A stretch of 17,264 nucleotides of DNA from Pseudopedobacter saltans (GTDB lineage: Bacteria; Bacteroidota; Bacteroidia; Chitinophagales; Chitinophagaceae). The DNA is taken from contig QFOI01000030.1 in the NCBI GenBank assembly GCA_003241175.1, forward strand, positions 1 to 17,264, written 5' to 3'. The notes under the pieces are model-generated. The model made no database searches and was not told the DNA's origin. It was given only the letters and a program-made list of their open reading frames with translations. Below are positions 14,877 through 17,264 of the stretch, in pieces; the first letter of the stretch is position 1, and each line of letters begins with the position of its first letter. Both the position numbers and the translations under genes were made by a program.

Positions 14877-14932
14877 ATAAAATTAATATTTAGCTTTAAA
14901 CAGGTTTTACACTCTAAAATTAAAGCCTCTTT

Positions 14933-17044
14933 ATGCGAAAAATATTTTTAACCACATTGTCAATCTTTTCATTTTCAGCAATGATAAATGCACAGTCATT
15001 AAAATATCCGGTTACTGCAACCGTCGACCAGACAGATAACTATTTCGGTACAACAATAAAAGATCCTTACCGCTGGTTGGAAAACGATACTGCCAACAAT
15101 ACAAAAGCTTGGGTAAAAGAAGAAAATGACTTGACCAATAGTTATTTATCCAAAATACCTTTCCGTGAAAAAATAAAAAAGAGACTTACTGAACTATGGA
15201 ACTATCCGAAATATGGTGCTCCTGAAAAAGAAGGAGAGTGGTTTGTGTTTGGAAAAAATGATGGTTTGCAAAACCAATCTGTACTATATGTTCAAAAGGG
15301 ATTGGAAGGTTCACCTGAAATTTTATTGGACCCAAACAAACTTTCTTCGGATGGAACAATGGCTCTACAGGCAACGTCTTTTTCCAAAAAACAAAAGTTT
15401 TTTGCTTATGCCGTTTCTGCTTCTGGTAGTGACTGGCAAGAAATCTACGTTATGGATTTTGCTACTAAACAACTTTTAAAAGACAAACTAGAATACGTCA
15501 AATTCACTAGTATAAGTTGGGATGGAGATAAGGGTTTTTATTATAGTGGTTATGATAAACCGACCGACGAAAAAACAAAATATTCCGCCAAAACAGAGTT
15601 TCAAAAAATATTTTACCACACTATTGGTACGCCCCAAAGTTCAGACAAACTGGTATATGAAGACAAAGAGCATCCTTTGCGTTATGTTAACGCTGGATTG
15701 ACAGAAGATGATCGTTTCCTTGTTTTGGGAATTGCTGAGGGAACCGACGGAAGCGAAATAAAAATAAAGGATTTAAAAAAAATAAATAGCGACTTTATAA
15801 CTATAGTTCCGGGATTCAATACCAATGCTAATGTCATTGACAATATCGGAGGCAAAATACTTTTGCAAACCAATAAAGATGCTCCCAACTATAAAGTGGT
15901 TTTACTCGATCCTGAAAATATATCCCCGGAAAATTGGAAAACTATTGTTCCCGAGCAAAAAGAACTATTGGAAAGTGTCGGCACCGGTGGTGGAAAGATT
16001 TTTGCTAGTTATTTAAAAGATGCCAATACTCTAGTTAACCAATATAGTTATGACGGCCAACTAGAACACAAAATAGAATTACCAGGATTAGGGACTGCTT
16101 CTGGATTTGGCTGTAAGAAAGAAGACAAATCATTCTACTATACATTTACTTCTTTTACTTATCCTGCAACTATATTTAAGTATGACATAGTTTCTGGAAA
16201 GTCAACTTTATTTAGAAAATCAGAAGTCAAATTCAATCCAAGTGATTACGAAATAAAACAAGTTTTCTATTCGAGTAAAGACGGCACAAAAGTTCCGATG
16301 TTCATTACTTGTAAAAAAGGTTTGCGACTAGACGGAAATAATCCAACTTTACTATATGCTTATGGAGGTTTCAATATTAATATAACACCATCCTTTTCAG
16401 TTTCCAATATGGTTTTCTTAGAAAATGGCGGAATATATTGTGTTCCCAATATTCGTGGGGGAGGAGAGTATGGTGAAAATTGGCATAAAGGCGGCATGCT
16501 AGACAAAAAACAAAATGTCTTCGACGATTTTATAGCTTCGGCGGAATATCTGATAAAGGAAAAATACACTAGTTCTGGTAAGTTGGCTATTCGCGGTGGA
16601 AGTAATGGTGGGCTACTTATCGGAGCTTGCCTAACTCAAAGACCTGATCTGTTTAAAGTAGCCATTCCTCAAGTTGGTGTATTGGACATGTTGCGATACC
16701 ATAAGTTCACAGTTGGTTGGGGTTGGGTCGTGGAATATGGTAGTAGTGACAAAAAAGAACAGTTTGAATACTTGATAAAATATTCACCTTTACACAATAT
16801 CAAAAAAGGAACTTGTTACCCCGCAACATTAATAACGACTGCTGATCACGATGATCGTGTAGTACCAGCACACTCTTTCAAATTTGCAGCTACGCTGCAG
16901 CCTGCTCAAAGTTGTGACAATCCAATATTGATCCGTATTGATAGTAAAGCTGGTCACGGCGCTGGAAAACCCACATCCAAAGTTATTGATGAGGCTGCAG
17001 ATATTTGGAGCTTTATTTTGTATAATATGGGAGAGACTTTTTAA
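14933..17044 (+). CDS. Exported prolyl oligopeptidase, serine peptidase family S9A
   Basis: This 703-residue enzyme cleaves short peptides after proline. An N-terminal signal peptide (MRKIFLTTLSIFSFSAMINA, ~1-20) predicts export to the periplasm, unlike the cytosolic animal enzyme. The mature start 'YFGTTIKDPYRWLENDT' is the family hallmark. A seven-bladed propeller spans ~70-430 and the alpha/beta-hydrolase domain ~440-703. The triad is S557 in GGSNGG, D640 in ADHDDRVVP and H675 in KAGHGAGKP, with R642 in the place of the substrate-binding arginine. Other family marks are 'YGGFNI', 'NIRGGGEYGENWHKGG' and 'VGVLDMLRYHKFT'. All key residues are intact and the length is normal. It stands alone, divergent from lipoprotein B. 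Confidence 0.96.
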   Translation: MRKIFLTTLSIFSFSAMINAQSLKYPVTATVDQTDNYFGTTIKDPYRWLENDTANNTKAWVKEENDLTNSYLSKIPFREKIKKRLTELWNYPKYGAPEKEGEWFVFGKNDGLQNQSVLYVQKGLEGSPEILLDPNKLSSDGTMALQATSFSKKQKFFAYAVSASGSDWQEIYVMDFATKQLLKDKLEYVKFTSISWDGDKGFYYSGYDKPTDEKTKYSAKTEFQKIFYHTIGTPQSSDKLVYEDKEHPLRYVNAGLTEDDRFLVLGIAEGTDGSEIKIKDLKKINSDFITIVPGFNTNANVIDNIGGKILLQTNKDAPNYKVVLLDPENISPENWKTIVPEQKELLESVGTGGGKIFASYLKDANTLVNQYSYDGQLEHKIELPGLGTASGFGCKKEDKSFYYTFTSFTYPATIFKYDIVSGKSTLFRKSEVKFNPSDYEIKQVFYSSKDGTKVPMFITCKKGLRLDGNNPTLLYAYGGFNINITPSFSVSNMVFLENGGIYCVPNIRGGGEYGENWHKGGMLDKKQNVFDDFIASAEYLIKEKYTSSGKLAIRGGSNGGLLIGACLTQRPDLFKVAIPQVGVLDMLRYHKFTVGWGWVVEYGSSDKKEQFEYLIKYSPLHNIKKGTCYPATLITTADHDDRVVPAHSFKFAATLQPAQSCDNPILIRIDSKAGHGAGKPTSKVIDEAADIWSFILYNMGETF

Positions 17045-17054
17045 TATTTCTCTT

Positions 17055-17100
17055 TATAGTAAATCAAAGGCTCGTAATTGCAAGTCTTCGATTTACTATA
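17055..17100 (+). terminator. Long hairpin after the peptidase gene
   Basis: TATAGTAAATC (17055-17065) and GATTTACTATA (17090-17100) are exact inverted repeats. Pairing continues inward with AAAGGCTCG against CAAGTCTTC, including a G-U pair and two mismatches, leaving a ~6-base loop. It lies 10 bases past the stop. No long U-tract follows, because the MITE-like element begins directly at 17101. Confidence 0.6.
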
Positions 17101-17264
17101 CCCGTTGTGCATCTAGAGAATTTTTTCATTAATTCGGTACTTAGATTGCTTCACTTCGTTCGCAATGACGCTTGACTGTTATCGCATTTCAATAAAAATG
17201 TCCGTCATTGCGAGGAAGAATGACGAAGCAATCTCTTATTTTCTCTCATTATTTTCCTAAATGC
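17101..17264. repeat. MITE-like palindromic element, copy 2, cut by the window end
   Basis: It starts CCCGTTGTGCATCTAGA, as copy 1 starts CCCATTGTGCATTTAGA, and both go on to TTTTTTCATT. The inner arms are AGATTGCTTCACTTCGTTC (17143 onwards, ending CGCAATGACG at 17170) and CGTCATTGCGAGGAAG...GAAGCAATCT (17203-17234), which pair better than in copy 1. The right part ends TCCTAAATGC at the window edge, exactly where copy 1 has TCCTAAATGA, so only the last ~10 bases should be missing. The loop between the arms differs from copy 1. Confidence 0.75.

Noticed and set aside
1..17264. A defence system, prophage or toxin-antitoxin locus
   Set aside because: I looked for nucleases, helicases, reverse transcriptases, integrases, small toxin/antitoxin pairs and retron-like RNAs next to the unknown genes. 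None is visible, and the unknown genes read as envelope or signalling proteins.

Overview
The window looks like chromosomal DNA of a Bacteroidota bacterium, most likely of the Chitinophagales/Sphingobacteriales type. The base composition is low in GC. Ribosome-binding sites are mostly absent. Signal peptides often end in ...AQ, and lipoproteins have a C-S-K-K start. PurL is the small form, and there is a NarL-type kinase/regulator pair and outer-membrane barrel proteins typical of the phylum. The taxon is inferred from these traits, not from a marker gene. I see no rRNA, tRNA, CRISPR array, phage gene or transposase.

Layout. 1-529 (minus) is the 5' part of an exported TPR/DUF6624-like protein. 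559-731 is a MITE-like palindromic element with possible 8-bp target duplications; a second copy enters at 17101 and runs off the end of the window. 747-2024 (minus) is a MacB/FtsX-type ABC permease without its ATPase. 2172-3200 (minus) is a membrane desaturase that closely resembles animal sphingolipid delta-4 (dihydroceramide) desaturase. It is divergent from 3440-5218 (plus), a GH15 glucoamylase/trehalase-like enzyme. 5219-5406 holds repeat debris and a terminator. 5407-8334 (minus) is a run of four genes: DUF808 inner-membrane protein, YfaP/DUF2135-like lipoprotein and two predicted outer-membrane beta-barrels.

8335-8658 is a divergent control region with four GAATTC palindromes and a 16/17-bp direct repeat. 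To its right, 8659-11334 (plus) is a tight four-gene signalling operon: an anchored extracytoplasmic protein, a 7-TM protein, a HisKA_3 kinase with one TM and no input domain, and a LuxR/NarL response regulator. The layout suggests that the first two proteins supply sensing in trans, and that the regulator may act on the divergent control region and the envelope genes opposite.

11421-13640 is purL (de novo purine synthesis), closed by a bidirectional terminator shared with the convergent lipoprotein gene. 13692-17044 records a tandem duplication. A small lipoprotein gene (minus), its upstream leader and the start of a divergent prolyl oligopeptidase gene (plus) were duplicated. This left two lipoprotein paralogues, a 33-codon remnant of the peptidase between them, and one intact exported prolyl oligopeptidase.

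The strongest leads are the DEGS1-like desaturase, the duplication scar with its peptidase fossil, the signalling operon with its GAATTC-rich control region, and the MITE-like element.
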